Shown here piece after piece: positions 61,184 through 64,000 of a stretch of DNA of 64,000 nt. This DNA comes from Pseudoduganella armeniaca (GTDB lineage: Bacteria; Pseudomonadota; Gammaproteobacteria; Burkholderiales; Burkholderiaceae_D). Where the stretch lies: positions 2,790,001 to 2,854,000 of the forward strand of contig NZ_CP028324.1 in assembly GCF_003028855.1 (NCBI RefSeq), in the 5' to 3' direction. The number at the start of each line of letters is the position of its first letter. Within the stretch, counting starts at the first letter, position 1. The notes beneath the pieces were generated by a model. It was not told where the DNA came from and did not search any database. It saw only the letters and a program-made list of their open reading frames with translations. Both the position numbers and the translations under genes were made by a program.

Positions 61184-63693
61184 ATGGTAGACCTCAACGC
61201 CCTTCGCGCAAATCGCGCAAAACCTCTTCCCATTGATCCGCACGAGATCCTTCGTCGGCTGCCGAAGCCCGCGGGCTTCAATGACCTTTACTCCAGCCAG
61301 GCCGAGGTCCTTCAACAGTGGTTCGCGAAGCGCACCGCCAGGGATACTGTCGTCAAGCTGCATACCGGCGGGGGCAAGACGCTCGTTGGGTTGCTAATGG
61401 CGCAGTCAAGTCTGAACGAACTGAAGCAGCCAGTGTTGTACCTCGCACCCACTGTCCAGCTCGTGGAGCAGACGCTCGAGCGGGCAGCGCAGTTTGGGAT
61501 CCCGGCCGTCAAGTACGAGAGCGGCGCGGGCCCCCTCAACGACGACTTCGCCAACGCCAAAGCCATCATGGTCGGCACCTATAAAGCGCTCTTTCATGGC
61601 CGCAGCAAATTCGGGCTCGAGGGTAGCGCTAACCCTGTCATGGCCGGCGCCATTATTCTCGACGACGCACACTCGTCGTTCCCACTCGTGCGCGAGTCGT
61701 TCACCCTCGATGTCTCGGCCCGCAACGACAACGAGCGCTACCGCGCCCTGTGCGATCTGTTCCGACAAGCATTTCGCGATGTTGGCAAGGCAGGGACGTT
61801 CGACGACATTGTCTCGGGAGGAGAGTCATCGGTTGTCGAGGTGCCATACAACGCCTGGCGTGAGCGGATTCAGGCCGTCGAACAACTGCTGCGCCAGGAT
61901 CTGGACCCGTTCACGTATCATGGCCGCTTGTTCGCGACAAGCTTTTGATGTGCCATGCCTTTGTGAGTTCCGCGAACTTTAGCATCACGCCGATCCTGCC
62001 GTTCCCAAACGCTTTTCCAACGTTCGCACACTGCCCTCGGCACATCTATATGTCGGCCACCATCGCGGACGATAGCGATCTGCTGCGCACGTTCGCGGCC
62101 GATCCGGATCTCGTGCGCAAGCCGCTGCGCTCCCGCTCGCTGGCCGGCATCAGTGAGCGCATGATCCTGTGTCCGGACATCATGCCGTTTTCCATGAACA
62201 CGCGCACGGCGGTGGAAAACCTCGCACAAGAGTTGTCGACCTCCAACAAGGGGGTAGTGTTCTTGACGCCGTCCGGCAAGGTCGCGAAAGAGTGGGAAGG
62301 CATTGGCGTGCATGCCGAGAGTTCGTCGGAGGTCCAAAAGATTGTGAAGCGCCTTCAAGATGGAACCTCCTTTGGGCCATACGTTCTTGCCAATAGGTAC
62401 GACGGCATCGATTTGCCTGGCGACTCCTGTCGCATGCTGGTCTTGAGCGGCCTGCCGACCGGGACATCGGAATACGAGAAGTATCGTGCCACCGCTGTCT
62501 ATGGCGGCGCCAGCTTTAACCGCATGTTAGCGCAGCGCATCGAGCAGGGGATCGGTCGCGGTGCCCGCGGCGCGGGCGACCATTGCGTCGTCCTTATTGT
62601 GGGTACTGCCCTGGCGTCCTGGGTCGGCAAGGAGGCAAACTTTAACTTCCTCACAAGTGCCACGCAGGCGCAACTGACGATCGGCACCGAGATTAGCAAG
62701 GCTGTGAAGACCCGTGAAGAATTCTTCGCCACCGCGATGCGCTGTATCGATCGCGATCCTGTTTGGCAGAGTTATCACGCCGAGATACTCGACGAGCTGG
62801 TGGAAGACAAGGAGGCCGACCAGAACCACCTGGATCTGGCGGCCATCGAGCGTAAAGCTGTCGACCTCTGGGCTTCAGGCAACCATGAGAAAGCGATCGC
62901 CCGTCTGGAAAAGGCGTTGGCCTTGACAAGTATCGACAGCCAAGAAAAGGGCTGGGTACTGCAGCTGGCTGCGCGCATCGCCGATGACTGGGGCAACGAA
63001 GAACGTGCAGAGGATCTGCAGCGCAACGCTTATGGCCATAATTCGAACCTCAAGCGCCCGAAGATAATGGGGGCATACCGCTTGTTGCCCCCGCCAGGCG
63101 TGCAGGCGAAGGCAGTAGTGGTGTCGATTCAGGCTTACCGCTTCCGTAAGGGATATCTCGCGCAATTCGACAGCTTGATGGCGAACCTGACGCCGGATGC
63201 GTCAGCGAACCAGTTCGAACAGGCACTCGCGAACCTGGGCCGCATGCTCGGCTTCACAGCATCGCGTCATGACGACGCGGGCGTCGGCCCCGACGTGCTT
63301 TGGCTGCTTCCCAACAAGCAAGGCCTGATCATCGAAGCGAAAAGCCGCAAGCGCGAGGCCAATCCACTGAACAAATTGGAGCATGGTCAACTGCTCGTTT
63401 CAGAGCAATGGTTTACGCAGCACTATCCTGATTACGCGCCGATCCGGGTTAGCATCGTGCCCAATGCGAACGCGACACAAGCCGCTGCAGCAGGGCAGTC
63501 TTGCGCGCTGACGATGGACAAGCTTCAGGTTCTGGTATCGGATGCCCGGGCCCTGATCGAGATCCTCTGCGAATCGCAGCTGTCGGCAGGCGAGCTGGAG
63601 GGACACTCCGCTCAGCTGCTGGACAAGTCACCGCTTGCCGCGGAGCGAATCGTAGGGGGCTACCTGCAAGCGTTCAAGGTCGAACCGACGTAG
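61184..63693 (+). pseudogene. SF2 helicase-TPR-nuclease fusion, one frameshift
   Basis: Would encode about 836 residues. Helicase motifs: I in KLHTGGGKTLVGLL, II in IILDDAHSS, III in IYMSATIADDS, VI in EQGIGRGARGAG. A TPR-like part follows (AVDLWASGNHEKAIARLEKA). A C-terminal PD-(D/E)XK-like core has GVGPDVLWLL and GLIIEAKSRK. The frame breaks near 61920: DPFTYH continues as WPLVRDKLLMCHAF in the -1 frame, and the 2510-base span is one short of a multiple of three. The ATG at 61184 (MVDLNALRANRAKPL) is preferred. The fusion of helicase and nuclease and the setting beside a decayed tRNA suggest a phage-defence protein, which is inference. Confidence 0.75.
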
Positions 63694-63715
63694 CGTCCAG
63701 ATATCGACATCGCCA

Positions 63716-64000
63716 TTGGCTGTAGCGCAAGGGGTACCGCCATTTGCGCACATCGCCGCAAGCGTCGATCTTGATCCGAATGGAGCCCACATACTGCCTT
63801 CTTTACAAGAAGCAATCTGTATCGCACAATATACGAAAATTACATACCGCGCGGTAAGTTTGTGCTACTTCGGCAGCGGTCGCGACCAAGGAGGGCCGCT
63901 TGAATTCAGGTCTGACCATCTCAGGCGTTTCTCGCCAAATTACGTCTACAAAGCTTTTGTCGAAGCAGCGGTTGTCGGCATCCCCATGCCGGATCGCGGC
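63716..64000 (+). CDS. Hypothetical protein, cut by the right edge
   Basis: An open frame of 95 codons runs from TTG 63716 to the end of the window (MAVAQGVPPFAHIAASVDLD at the start, FSPNYVYKAFVEAAVVGIPM near the edge). The composition looks like protein and is of the same moderate GC as the helicase gene 22 bases upstream, so it may be the next gene of the same locus. The start is uncertain because no ribosome binding site is visible. No domain recognised. Confidence 0.45.
   Translation, partial: MAVAQGVPPFAHIAASVDLDPNGAHILPSLQEAICIAQYTKITYRAVSLCYFGSGRDQGGPLEFRSDHLRRFSPNYVYKAFVEAAVVGIPMPDRG

Overview
The window looks like a chromosomal segment of a high-GC betaproteobacterium of the family Oxalobacteraceae, most likely Massilia or a close relative. 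This rests on gene content and order rather than a database search: PEP-CTERM proteins, a phasin, a periplasmic molybdenum formate dehydrogenase of the FDH3 type, a SulP-carbonic anhydrase fusion, and Burkholderiales-style housekeeping genes (rnr-rlmB-cysE, lpxH-ppiB-ppiA-cysS-accA-tilS-lysC).

Layout. 1-7800: formate dehydrogenase operon (ferredoxin-type protein cut by the left edge, TorD-like chaperone, small TAT protein, catalytic, FeS and cytochrome b subunits, two small secreted proteins, FdhD). 7884-9505: two tandem paralogous PEP-CTERM proteins, each with the same terminator. 9829-11325: a LysR regulator and three very small genes. 11532-14450: LiaF-like membrane proteins with a LytS/LytR-type two-component pair. 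14443-18362: an XPD/DinG-like helicase and a FAN1-type VRR-NUC nuclease behind a LexA-type box. 18546-21572: phasin and a hybrid sensor kinase. 21662-23650: a candidate structured RNA and four tRNA-Leu(CAG) genes flanking a PEP-CTERM metalloprotease. 23958-29451: rnr, rlmB, cysE, a YceH-like protein and a cyanophycin-synthetase-N-domain-like protein. 29605-31810: a GntR/YtrA-type regulator with an ABC exporter and a clear operator. 32581-49550: transport, envelope and housekeeping genes.

From the tRNA-Ser gene at 49669 onward the character changes: base composition falls, genes become sparse, and accessory DNA dominates. A remnant island lies between a duplicated tRNA-Ser 3' end (49748-49761 and 54182-54195), with matching tandem repeats inside both ends, and carries an orphan Rhs toxin tip with a coupled immunity candidate. 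Then come a 220-bp tandem repeat, an IS256-family relic, a large Rhs gene (one frameshift) with an HH-type toxin tip and a TPR immunity candidate, a decayed tRNA-Val, and a helicase-TPR-nuclease fusion (one frameshift) that may belong to a defence locus running off the right edge.

Two cross-cutting observations. A family of inverted repeats with the core GGGGACAGGCACC sits 8-25 bases after the stop codons of five unrelated genes. Five genes are each split by what looks like a single-base indel (four need one extra base, one has an extra base); indels in the assembly are as likely an explanation as real gene decay, above all in the two adjacent genes at 12-13.7 kb and at the 7-base C run at 37.9 kb.
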